A stretch of DNA of 64,000 nucleotides from JALHVH01 sp964585685. GTDB lineage: Bacteria; Acidobacteriota; Aminicenantia; Aminicenantales; Saccharicenantaceae. Positions 34,490 to 42,059 of the stretch are shown piece by piece. The DNA is taken from contig CAZPEP010000068.1 in NCBI GenBank assembly GCA_964585685.1, positions 122,486 through 186,485 of the forward strand, given 5' to 3'. The translations under genes and the position numbers were made by a program. Positions within the stretch are counted from its first letter, which is position 1, and each line of letters begins with the position of its first letter. The notes under the pieces were generated by a model. The model saw nothing but the letters and a program-made list of their open reading frames with translations, did not search any database and had not been told where the DNA came from.

Positions 34490-35727
34490 ACGAACGGGCA
34501 AGCCCTTCCGTGGTCCGGGCGGCGGGGCTGTCGGCGCTTTGCGGATACTGGGCGTGGGCTGTTCTCGCTTCGCCGGACTTCAAGGTCGTGCTGGAGGGTC
34601 GGCTCCGTCTGCCGCTTGCCGGGATGGATGTCGCGAGCGGCGTTTTCTTCGTCGTGGCCCCTTTGGTCGCGTTCGCGGCGTTCTTTGTCGTCCGCTCGAA
34701 GGCTCGGACGGGAGGGCAGGCCCTCGTCCTGTTTCCGGCCGTTTTGCTTCTGAATGCTTCACGATGCCTCAAGCTCCACGACCCTGTCCTTTCCTATCTT
34801 GCGGCGGGGACGGCGTTCGTGGGGATAGCGTGGACATTTTGGACGTGGGCAGCGTCGCGTCCGTTCCGCGGGAGTTGGGCCTCCGCCTGGAAAATCCTCG
34901 CTGCCGCGGGATTCGCGATTTCCCTGGCCATCGAAGGTGTCCTCGTCCTTTTCCTCATCCCCTGGTCGCTCCGAGGAGACCTTCCCGGAAACATGAACTG
35001 GTTTCCGTTCAGCCCGGCCTTGCGCTCGGTCCTGTACGCGAACCTGGCCGGATATGAGAGACCCTTCGGGACCCGCCCGAAAAGTCTCCGGGGGCTTCAC
35101 CTGGAAGGCGCGGACATGCGCAAGGCCATTCTCAGGGGGACCGACCTTCGTAACGCGCAACTGTACCGGGCCCGACTGGACTGGGCCGACCTCGAGGGGG
35201 CCGATCTGCGGGGCGCCCGGTTGGTGGAGGCGCTGCTGAGCTTCGTCAACCTCCGGAACGCCGATCTTTCCGGGGCCGATATGGGAGGGTGTTACCTGAT
35301 GGGCGCAAACCTGCGTGGGGTCATCCTAAGAAGAGCCCGCCTGCCTAGCCTGAGTCTGCTTTATGTTGACGCCGAAGGCGCGGACTTTTCCGAAAGTGAC
35401 CTCACGGGCGTCCACCTCTTCGGCGCGGATCTCAGGAACGCCCGGCTTGAAGGAGCCATCATCAAGAACAGCCGGCTCACCAGGGCCGTTTTTGCGGGAG
35501 CCGATCTCAGGAGAGCCGATCTTCAAGGCGCGAATTTCTTCCAGGCGGACCTCCGCGGGGCCTCCTTCGAAGGCGCCAACCTGGTCGCTGCCGTTGACCT
35601 CACTTCCGACCAGTTGGCCACCGTGAAAACTCTTTACGGGGCAAGAATGGGACCGGATCTCTTGAAGCAGGTTCAAGAGAGGTGTCCCCATCTTCTGAAA
35701 AAGCCTGCGCCCGTATGCGCTCGGTGA
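34486..35727 (+). CDS. Membrane protein with pentapeptide repeats
   Basis: A 413-residue protein in two parts. Residues 1-175 contain about five hydrophobic helices. Residues about 200-385 are pentapeptide repeats of the A(D/N)LxG type (for example ADLEGADLRGARL and ADLRRADLQGANF), which fold into a right-handed quadrilateral beta-helix. The function is unknown; such helices often act as protein-interaction rods. Its ATG overlaps the stop of the ligase/transglutaminase gene in an ATGA, indicating coupled translation and probably a shared role in the envelope. Confidence 0.85.
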   Translation: MNERASPSVVRAAGLSALCGYWAWAVLASPDFKVVLEGRLRLPLAGMDVASGVFFVVAPLVAFAAFFVVRSKARTGGQALVLFPAVLLLNASRCLKLHDPVLSYLAAGTAFVGIAWTFWTWAASRPFRGSWASAWKILAAAGFAISLAIEGVLVLFLIPWSLRGDLPGNMNWFPFSPALRSVLYANLAGYERPFGTRPKSLRGLHLEGADMRKAILRGTDLRNAQLYRARLDWADLEGADLRGARLVEALLSFVNLRNADLSGADMGGCYLMGANLRGVILRRARLPSLSLLYVDAEGADFSESDLTGVHLFGADLRNARLEGAIIKNSRLTRAVFAGADLRRADLQGANFFQADLRGASFEGANLVAAVDLTSDQLATVKTLYGARMGPDLLKQVQERCPHLLKKPAPVCAR

Positions 35728-35746
35728 TATAATCGAACGCGGGAAG

Positions 35747-36679
35747 ATGGAGATCGTCGATCTGGCTATCGCCGCGGATTGGGAATTCGACGTGGATTTT
35801 GTCCGTCTCATCGGGAACGCGGCCATCCGAGAGGGCTTGACGACGCGGGCGATTTGGCCGGACGACCTTGGAGAAACTGTTCGCCGGCTGGCCGCCGGAG
35901 AGATGGATATCCGGTTCCTGCTCGATCGTGCCTCCGCCACGTCACCCGAGTTTCTCGGCCTTCAGGGCTTTCTGCGCGCCCGCGGGACGGACGTCCTCGA
36001 TCCCATCGAAAAGGTACGCTGGGCTTCTGACAAGGCGACCATGCACCTGGAATTCATCACCAACGGCCTGGCGACGCCCTATACCGTCATCCTGCCTTCC
36101 TTAGAGTCTCGGTCGGACCTCGGCATCTCGGCGGCCGACTTGGCCCCGCTGGGGAGCCCGTTCTATATCAAGCCGGCCAATACGACCGGCGGTAGCGTCG
36201 GCGTCGTGCCCGGGGCCGCGACGCTCCTCGACGTCGCTTTGGCCCGCCGAACATATCCCACCGACAAATACCTCCTTCAGGAAAGGATTGCTCCCCGCGA
36301 GGCGGACGGCCGGAGGTTCTGGTTCCGGGGATTTTTCGCCCTCGGCCTCGTCTTGTGCGCCTGGTGGGACGACAGGACCCATGCCTACGCGGAGCTCCTC
36401 GCGGACGAGATCGCCGCATACGGGCTGTACGGGCTCTACGGCGTCGTCCGGCGGATCGCCGCCGTCTCGGGGATTCGGTTCTTCTCGACGGAGATCGCCC
36501 TGGATGCGCGCGGCCGCTTCATCGTGATCGATTACGTCAACGAAACCTGCGACATGAGGCTCGGGTCCATCCACGCCGACGGGGTCCCCGACGCCGTGGT
36601 CGGCGCCGTCGCGTCACGGATCGCCGCGGTCGTTTGCGACGCCCGGTCCCCCCGGGCCGGCGCAGGAGGCGCCGCGTGA
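35747..36679 (+). CDS. ATP-grasp ligase-like protein
   Basis: A 310-residue cytoplasmic protein with the ATP-grasp pattern: a pre-grasp domain, SDKATMHLEFITNGLATPYTV (Lys96), PFYIKPANTTGGSVGV (Lys142 and the Gly-rich loop), and a metal-binding end IVIDYVNETCDMR. ATP-grasp enzymes activate a carboxylate as acyl-phosphate and join it to an amine or other nucleophile. The acceptor is unknown. A perfect TATAAT lies 13 bases before the ATG and no ribosome binding site is at normal distance, so a leaderless transcript is possible besides readthrough from the gene 19 bases upstream. Confidence 0.75.
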   Translation: MEIVDLAIAADWEFDVDFVRLIGNAAIREGLTTRAIWPDDLGETVRRLAAGEMDIRFLLDRASATSPEFLGLQGFLRARGTDVLDPIEKVRWASDKATMHLEFITNGLATPYTVILPSLESRSDLGISAADLAPLGSPFYIKPANTTGGSVGVVPGAATLLDVALARRTYPTDKYLLQERIAPREADGRRFWFRGFFALGLVLCAWWDDRTHAYAELLADEIAAYGLYGLYGVVRRIAAVSGIRFFSTEIALDARGRFIVIDYVNETCDMRLGSIHADGVPDAVVGAVASRIAAVVCDARSPRAGAGGAA

Positions 36680-36713
36680 TCGGCCGTAATCGCGAGAGGA
36701 GAGAGGGGGAAAC

Positions 36714-37085
36714 ATGAAGATCCGAGGCATGCTCATCGGGGTCATTTTGGCGCTCATCGTCGTTTATGCCGTTTATTTCACGAAGACGGGGGGCAAGAGC
36801 AACATCAAGGTCATGGTCGATCAGTACGCGGAAGCGAAAATCGACCTGACCAAGGTCAACTTATCCACTCTCGAAAGGATCATCGCGGAAAGGATCGCGT
36901 CGGAAGGACAAGCCCCGGCCGACCTCAAGGAACTTCAGCGCTTCCGACCGATGGCTGTATCGGCTTTGGACGCATGGGGCAGGGAGGTGCGGTACGAGAA
37001 GCTTTCCGACTCGAGCTTCCGGCTGATCTCGGCCGGACCCGACGGGGAATACGGGACCGGTGACGACATCGCGAAGGAGTATTGA
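36714..37085 (+). CDS. GspG-like (T2SG) single-pass membrane protein
   Basis: A 123-residue protein with one N-terminal membrane helix (MLIGVILALIVVYAVYF). The C-terminal 35 residues match the type II secretion pseudopilin GspG end: SALDAWGREVRYE, then ISAGPDGEYGTGDDI, a calcium-binding type loop. The prepilin peptidase motif GFTLIE is absent, so it is probably not processed or assembled as an ordinary pseudopilin. AGAGGAGAGAGGGGG precedes the start. It is 34 bases behind the ATP-grasp gene in the same direction and probably belongs to the same unit. Confidence 0.75.
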   Translation: MKIRGMLIGVILALIVVYAVYFTKTGGKSNIKVMVDQYAEAKIDLTKVNLSTLERIIAERIASEGQAPADLKELQRFRPMAVSALDAWGREVRYEKLSDSSFRLISAGPDGEYGTGDDIAKEY

Positions 37086-37252
37086 CGATCCTCGATACGC
37101 CGCTTGATCGGAAGGCAGATTGAACCAAGGACTCTCTCCTTAGAGCCGGCTCTCGCTCATCCTCGATCTGAACCTCTCCTGCACGGCGCGGGTCCTTTTC
37201 AGCAAGAAGAAGGCCGCCGCGGAGCTGCAAGCGTAGGGTTCGGGAGCGCGAT

Positions 37253-37642
37253 TCAATTCGGGCGCGGGCTGCGACGGAAAAGGCGCCGGAGTCTTTCCGC
37301 GAAGCCCGTCTTCCGGTCGGCGTCCCCGATCTCGAGCCTCTCTACCGTTCGGCGGCACGCCGCCCCGGGGCGTGACGGCCCGCTCGCTCCGAACGTCTCC
37401 TCATCGTATGCCCTCCGCTGCTCGTCATCCCCGAGCGTCCCGCAGGCCAGCTCGATCCTTTCCAGCATGGAACGGCGCTCGTCTTCCGCGAGGAGCCCGT
37501 AGGAGGTCAGGGCTCCCGGCCGATAGGATTCGACGGCCTTCCGGCAGGCTTCGGCGACCTCCCCAGCCGAGGCGTTGCGGCCTATGTCGAGGACCTCGTA
37601 GAGGTCCATGTCGTCGATCTTTTTAAACGGCGTCGGTTTCAT
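37253..37642 (-). CDS. J-domain-like protein lacking HPD
   Basis: A 129-residue protein whose residues 13-83 follow the DnaJ J-domain plan: DLYEVLDIGRNASAGEVAEACRKAVE, then LLAEDERRSMLERIELACGTLGDDEQRRAYDEE. The HPD tripeptide that stimulates DnaK ATPase is replaced by RPG (ESYRPGALTSYG). The last 45 residues are basic. It is coupled to the ParA-like gene by a 4-base overlap and reads after it. Similar degenerate J-domains accompany RodZ-like or polar-localisation proteins in some bacteria. The function is not known. Confidence 0.75.
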   Translation of the reverse strand: MKPTPFKKIDDMDLYEVLDIGRNASAGEVAEACRKAVESYRPGALTSYGLLAEDERRSMLERIELACGTLGDDEQRRAYDEETFGASGPSRPGAACRRTVERLEIGDADRKTGFAERLRRLFRRSPRPN

Positions 37643-38556
37643 GGCATATCGGTGGCGGTCTCCGAGGTCATGGGCGCGGCGTCGAGCCCTTCGGCCATTG
37701 CCCGGAGAGCTGTGGCCGCATCGGAGCCGGGATGGGCAGCCATGAAGGGCGTCCGGTCGACGAGACAGGCATGGACGCGAACATCGAGCGGGACGGCTCC
37801 CAAGAAGTCCAGGTCGATGGTCAGGTGCTTCCGGGTCACGTCGGCGATCGCGCGGCCGAGGACCTCGTCACGTTCGTTCCGGGCCATGTTCATGACAAGA
37901 TACGGCCGGAAGGTCCGTAAGGCGCGGGAGAGGACATGGGCGAAGCCCGGGTCCTCGTCGACGAGCATCCGAAAGAAGGCGTTGATGGACCGGGAATTCC
38001 TCTCGATCTGTTCGAGGAGCCTCCGGTGAAGCTCGTGGAACCGGTAGTGCTCCATGTAGAGCCTCAGGATGCGCAGGATGCAGGACTTCAGGAAATAATA
38101 GCCATTCTCGATCGACGTCGGTTCGGGCGTCAGGACGAGGACCGGCCGCCCCGCCGAAACGAAAAAATCGAGCGTATTGTAGGACGTCCCGGGGCCTAGG
38201 TCGAGGATGACGTGGTCCGCCCGCAGGGCCTTGACGTGCCTCATGAGCTTGAGCTTCCTGTAGTGGTTGACATTGGCGACGAAGAACGTGTTCTCCGGCC
38301 CCCGGACGAGGCCGAGCTGGGGGAACGGGGTGGGGCGGACGGCGTCGGCGAGGGAGGGGAGTTGGCCGGACAGGAAATCGCCCATATTGGGATGGGAGTC
38401 CCTTGTCCCCAGGAATGTGTGGAGGTTGGGGGCGCCAAGGTCGGCGTCGACCAGGACGACGTCTCGGCCCCGGCCGGCAAGGGCGATCCCAAGGCTCGAG
38501 GCGACGAAGCTCTTGCCTGTCCCGCCCTTTCCTCCTCCAACTGCCCATATGGTCAT
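37639..38556 (-). CDS. ParA/MinD-family (FleN-like) P-loop ATPase
   Basis: A 305-residue cytoplasmic ATPase. The deviant Walker A motif VGGGKGGTGKS is at residues 6-16, with the signature Lys10; Walker A' is VLVDADLGAPNLH and Walker B VILDLGPGTSYNT. The long insert after the switch region (residues about 165-240, many Arg and Tyr) resembles FleN/FlhG-type proteins. These ATPases position flagella, pili or other polar machinery; no flagellar gene is nearby. I chose the ATG behind GGAG; upstream frame extension is discarded. It forms an overlapping pair with the J-domain-like gene. Confidence 0.87.
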   Translation of the reverse strand: MTIWAVGGGKGGTGKSFVASSLGIALAGRGRDVVLVDADLGAPNLHTFLGTRDSHPNMGDFLSGQLPSLADAVRPTPFPQLGLVRGPENTFFVANVNHYRKLKLMRHVKALRADHVILDLGPGTSYNTLDFFVSAGRPVLVLTPEPTSIENGYYFLKSCILRILRLYMEHYRFHELHRRLLEQIERNSRSINAFFRMLVDEDPGFAHVLSRALRTFRPYLVMNMARNERDEVLGRAIADVTRKHLTIDLDFLGAVPLDVRVHACLVDRTPFMAAHPGSDAATALRAMAEGLDAAPMTSETATDMP

Positions 38557-38635
38557 GTCTTTAGTCTCCGCGAAGGGGCTAGAGTAGCACACAACACGGT
38601 CCGGCGGGAAGGGGGAAAGCCCCGCCGGGGCCGGC

Positions 38636-38664
38636 TTGCGCTTTTCCCCGGTTTCTGATATGCT
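38636..38664 (+). promoter_or_regulatory. Possible promoter of rpoZ
   Basis: TTGCGC and TATGCT are 17 bases apart, about 45 bases before the TTG start. Confidence 0.45.
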
Positions 38665-38708
38665 GAGCCCCATATTCTGGGAATTTAGTCTCAAGGAGAT
38701 AGGGTCCG

Positions 38709-39098
38709 TTGAACAGATTCGGAAACGTAGACAGCAAGTTCCGTTTTGTCATCCTCGCTTCGAAGAGGGCCAAACAGCTCCTCAAGGGGGCGAAGCCCAA
38801 GATCAAGACCAAGTCCCGTAACCCCATCCGCGTCGCCCAGACCGAGGTCCGTTCGGGCGTCATCGAATTCGAAATCCTGCCCACGAAGAAAGAGGAATAC
38901 CAGGAGCAGGAGGACCGCGTGTTCGTCGGCGAGGGCATTCACGACGAAGCCCTCGATGTCGACGAAAGCCCCGTCGGGAAGGATGACATTGTCTCCGAGG
39001 ACGCCGTCGAGAGCGAAGTCGAAGAGGAGACCGAGGACGAGGTGGCCCGGGACGACGAGGACGGGCCCGGGGATTCGAGGGACGAAAAGGACGAGTAA
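38709..39098 (+). CDS. rpoZ: RNA polymerase omega subunit with acidic tail
   Basis: A 129-residue protein whose first 60 residues are the omega subunit core: DSKFRFVILASKRAKQLL followed by KIKTKSRNPIRVAQTEV and a strand GVIEFEIL. Omega helps assemble the beta-prime subunit. Residues about 62-129 form an Asp/Glu-rich tail (EDAVESEVEEETEDEV) that is far longer than in most omega proteins. Translation appears to start at TTG, 10 bases behind AAGGAG; no better ATG exists upstream. The acidic tail may be disordered. Confidence 0.85.
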   Translation: MNRFGNVDSKFRFVILASKRAKQLLKGAKPKIKTKSRNPIRVAQTEVRSGVIEFEILPTKKEEYQEQEDRVFVGEGIHDEALDVDESPVGKDDIVSEDAVESEVEEETEDEVARDDEDGPGDSRDEKDE

Positions 39099-39111
39099 GT
39101 CCGGTCCGCCA

Positions 39112-39636
39112 TCATTCTTTCCGGCCGGCCGCGGCGGCCGTCCGGATCATCTCGACATAATCGCGGCTGATGAAGTCCGCCCTTGAGTACCCGAGGGCCC
39201 GGGCGAATCTGACGATGTCGCTCCTCCGGCCTTCGATCTCGAGGTAATGGCCGACGGACGTCTCGTCCAGGCAGATCGTCACCCGGTCCTTCCTCAGCAG
39301 AGTCCTGTGCTTCCGGTAGCGGAAGACGGGCCGCAGGCCGAGGGCCTTCAGGACCTTCCGGAACGCGGCTGGGTTCCGGACCTCCGATTCGAACTCCGGG
39401 CGGACTTTGAACGACTTCGCCTTGCGGGGGGCCCCCTTGAAGGTTAGCCAGGCTCTTTTCCCGATCGTCCTCAGCCGGAGGGCTTCGCGCTTCGCGAAAA
39501 GGGCGTCGTCGCGATAGTCGTAAAGGATGTTCGTTTCGAGGTAACGGTCGCGCGCGAGGACGCAACCGAGCCTGAGGAGCTGGTCCTTCATGACCCGCGC
39601 GTCGGGCACGCTGATCTTGGCCTCGGTCTCGATCAT
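39112..39636 (-). CDS. CYTH-domain protein (class IV adenylate cyclase/CyaB-like)
   Basis: A 174-residue CYTH (CyaB-thiamine triphosphatase) protein. The signature ExExK is Glu3-Thr-Glu5-Ala-Lys7 at the very start. Basic and acidic residues lining the tunnel follow in the usual order: REALRLRT, AWLTFKGAP, TICLDETSVGHYLEIEG. Members hydrolyse triphosphates or make cAMP; residues alone do not decide. The gene is followed by (and reads from) the polyprenyl synthase gene 11 bases upstream, in a run of minus-strand housekeeping genes. Confidence 0.88.
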   Translation of the reverse strand: MIETEAKISVPDARVMKDQLLRLGCVLARDRYLETNILYDYRDDALFAKREALRLRTIGKRAWLTFKGAPRKAKSFKVRPEFESEVRNPAAFRKVLKALGLRPVFRYRKHRTLLRKDRVTICLDETSVGHYLEIEGRRSDIVRFARALGYSRADFISRDYVEMIRTAAAAGRKE

Positions 39637-39647
39637 CGGCCGGCCTC

Positions 39648-40673
39648 CTAGCGCTCCCGCTCCAGGACGAGGTCGGCGAACCCGAACAGCGCCCGCCGCC
39701 CGGGCGAATCGGGGAACCGGCCGAGGAGGGCGCGGGCGTCGTCGGCATAATCCCGGGCCTTTCCATAAGCGTAATCCAGTGAGCCGCTCCCCCTCAAGAT
39801 CGCGAGGACCTCGGTCCTCGCCTCCTCGTCGAGGTCCTTCCGCCCGACCATCCCGGCCAGCTTTCCAGAGCCTCCGCCGGCCCCGTCGTTCAAGGCGTGG
39901 ATCAACGGAAGGGTAACGCGGCCTTCGGTAAGGTCCGAGAGAACAGGCTTGCCGATGGCCCCGGCGTCGCCGCCGAAGTCGAGGAGGTCGTCGACGATCT
40001 GGAAGGCCATCCCGAGGTTCCGGCCCGCATCCGCCAGCCGGGACTCTTCCCCGGGCGGGAGCTTGCCCAGGATGCCGCCGATCCGGGCGGCGGCGGTGAA
40101 CAGAGAGGCGGTCTTCATATCGATGATCTCGTAATATCGGGATTCCGGGATCCCTAGGTCCCCGCCGTGGGAGTATTCGGTGAGCTCGCCCTCGATCATG
40201 CGGGTCGACAGGTCGGCGAGGACGCGAACGATCCGGTCGTCCCCTGCGTGCAGGGAGAGACCGATGGATTTGATGAAGAGATAGTCCCCGAGGAGGACCG
40301 TGACGTTGGGCCCCCAGACGGAGTGGACCGAAGGCCTCCCACGCCGCATCCCGGCGTTGTCGACGATGTCGTCGTGGATGAGGCTCGCCGTGTGGATGAT
40401 CTCGATCACGGCGGCAAGGAAGGGGGCGTCGGAGCCCACGTACCCGGACACCTTCGCCGAGAGGAGAAGGAGGGCCGGCCGCAGACGCTTGCCCTTTTCC
40501 TGGAAGATGTAGCTCCCGAGCTCGGCGATGAGGGGATTGGAGGAGGTGGACCAGGAACGGATGTTCCGTTCGACCTCGTCCATCCCGTCGCGGATCTCCG
40601 AGAAGATCCAGTCCGGGAGGCCGGCGCGCCGGCCGGCTTCGGGGCCGGGCTTTCCGGCTTCGAACGGCGTCAT
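39648..40673 (-). CDS. Polyprenyl diphosphate synthase
   Basis: A 341-residue trans-isoprenyl diphosphate synthase that condenses isopentenyl diphosphate onto an allylic primer. The first Asp-rich motif is LIHDDIVDNAGMRRG and the second is FQIVDDLLDFGGD; the upstream KGKRLRPALLLL supplies the diphosphate-binding basic residues. Residues before DDIVD are small (HTASLIH), as in synthases of long chains, so octaprenyl- or heptaprenyl-type products for a quinone side chain are likely. It overlaps the YajQ gene by 4 bases. Confidence 0.93.
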   Translation of the reverse strand: MTPFEAGKPGPEAGRRAGLPDWIFSEIRDGMDEVERNIRSWSTSSNPLIAELGSYIFQEKGKRLRPALLLLSAKVSGYVGSDAPFLAAVIEIIHTASLIHDDIVDNAGMRRGRPSVHSVWGPNVTVLLGDYLFIKSIGLSLHAGDDRIVRVLADLSTRMIEGELTEYSHGGDLGIPESRYYEIIDMKTASLFTAAARIGGILGKLPPGEESRLADAGRNLGMAFQIVDDLLDFGGDAGAIGKPVLSDLTEGRVTLPLIHALNDGAGGGSGKLAGMVGRKDLDEEARTEVLAILRGSGSLDYAYGKARDYADDARALLGRFPDSPGRRALFGFADLVLERER

Positions 40674-41161
40674 CGGAAATTCGTGAACTGCATGTGGATT
40701 CCGAGATCGCGGGCCTTGAGGAAGGCGATGACCTCCTGGAGGACGTCGATCTTCGGGCTGGAGACGCGGACCTCGTCCCCCTGAATGGCCACCTGGACCT
40801 TGAACTTCTCCCCCTTGACGAGCTTGACGATCTCCCGGGCCTTCTCGATGGGGATCCCGGCCTGGAAGGTCACCACCTGGCGGACCGTCCGGCCGGCGGC
40901 GTCTTCGACCCTCCCATAGTCCAAGGCTTTGAGGGAGACCTTCCTTTTGACCAGTTTCTCCTCGAGGACCTGCCTCAATCCTTTGACCTTGAAGTCGTCG
41001 TCGGCGACCAGAGTGAGCTTGTCCTTTTCGAGGAGGATGTCGGCCCGGCTGTTCTTGAAGTCGAACCGATTCCGGATTTCCTTGAGGGCGACATTGACCG
41101 CGTTGGCGACCTCCTGGAGGTCGATCCTGGAGACGATGTCGAAGTAGTGGTCCTGGGCCAT
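40670..41161 (-). CDS. YajQ family nucleotide-binding protein
   Basis: A 163-residue cytoplasmic protein that matches YajQ from end to end: FDIVSRIDLQEVANAVN, IRNRFDFKNS, the central TFQAGIPIEKAREIVKL and the C-terminal AIQGDEVRVSSPKIDVLQ. Some members bind cyclic di-GMP and act in regulation; in most bacteria the role is unsettled. It is translationally coupled to the downstream polyprenyl synthase gene and starts 34 bases behind the TatD gene. Confidence 0.93.
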   Translation of the reverse strand: MAQDHYFDIVSRIDLQEVANAVNVALKEIRNRFDFKNSRADILLEKDKLTLVADDDFKVKGLRQVLEEKLVKRKVSLKALDYGRVEDAAGRTVRQVVTFQAGIPIEKAREIVKLVKGEKFKVQVAIQGDEVRVSSPKIDVLQEVIAFLKARDLGIHMQFTNFR

Positions 41162-41195
41162 GGCGGGCTTATATTAGCATTGAAGGGGCCTTTTT

Positions 41196-41996
41196 TCAAA
41201 TAGCCCGGGGATTTCCGAAGAGAGCGAAAAAGTTCCGGGTCGTCGCGGCGGCGAGGTCCTCGTAAGACATGCCTTTGAGCCCGGCTAGGACGCGGGCGGT
41301 CTCGACGACGAAGGCGGGCTCGTTCCGCTTCTTCGCGCGGAGGGGAACGGGGGCCAGGAAGGGGGAATCCGTTTCGACCAGCAGGCGGTCCGCCGGGACC
41401 TTGCGGGCGACCTCCCTCAGGGCCTCCGCCTTAAAGAACGTCAGAATGCCCGAGAATGAGATAAGGAAGCCCAGGTCGATCATCGCGGACGCGGTGTCCC
41501 AGCCCTCCGTGAAGCAGTGGAGGACCCCCCCCGGGGAGAAACCCGTCTCGCGGACGGCGGCGACGACCTCGGAGCCCGCCAGGCGGCTGTGGACGATGAC
41601 CGGGAGGCCGAGTTCCCCGGCCAGGCGGAGCTGGTCCCGGAAGACGGCCCTTTGCTCGCCGGGCGTCGCGAATTCGTAGTGGAAGTCGAGACCGATCTCG
41701 CCGACGGCCGCAATCCGTCCGGCCGCCCCCAGCTCGCGGAGCTTGAGGACGTGCCCTTCCGCAAAGGCCTTCGCTCGGTGCGGGTGGACGCCCGCGGCGG
41801 CAAAGAACGAGGGGTGGGCGGCGATGAGGTCCAGGATGGTCGGGAGGCTCGTTGGCGACGCGAGCTCGGCCGGGCAGAGGACCGTTGCGATCCCCGCTTC
41901 GAGGGCCCGGCGGACGACGTCCTCACGGTCGGCGTCGAATTCGAACATGTCCAAGTGGGCGTGGGAATCGACGAGGGCAGGCCGTTCGGTGTTCAT
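41196..41996 (-). CDS. TatD family metal-dependent deoxyribonuclease-like hydrolase
   Basis: A 266-residue TIM-barrel hydrolase. Metal ligands are visible: VDSHAHLDMFEFD (H-x-H), AVGEIGLDFHYE (Glu), PVIVHSRLAGSE and VLHCFTEGW (His) and the late RLLVETDSPFLAP (Asp). TatD proteins act as 3'-5' nucleases or in quality control of D-amino-acyl species. Length is normal. It heads a minus-strand run with yajQ, polyprenyl synthase and CYTH genes, and a terminator separates it from the preceding DUF885 gene. Confidence 0.93.
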   Translation of the reverse strand: MNTERPALVDSHAHLDMFEFDADREDVVRRALEAGIATVLCPAELASPTSLPTILDLIAAHPSFFAAAGVHPHRAKAFAEGHVLKLRELGAAGRIAAVGEIGLDFHYEFATPGEQRAVFRDQLRLAGELGLPVIVHSRLAGSEVVAAVRETGFSPGGVLHCFTEGWDTASAMIDLGFLISFSGILTFFKAEALREVARKVPADRLLVETDSPFLAPVPLRAKKRNEPAFVVETARVLAGLKGMSYEDLAAATTRNFFALFGNPRAI

Positions 41997-42004
41997 CGTT
42001 CGTC

Positions 42005-42042
42005 AAAAGAAAGGCGGGAAAGACCGCCGTGCCTTCCCCGCC
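42005..42042 (-). terminator. Rho-independent terminator behind the DUF885 gene
   Basis: On the minus strand GGCGGGGAAG pairs with CTTTCCCGCC and is followed by TTTCTTTT. It lies 18 bases after the DUF885 stop and just before the TatD start. Confidence 0.65.
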
Positions 42043-42059
42043 GGTTCAACCTTTGGACG

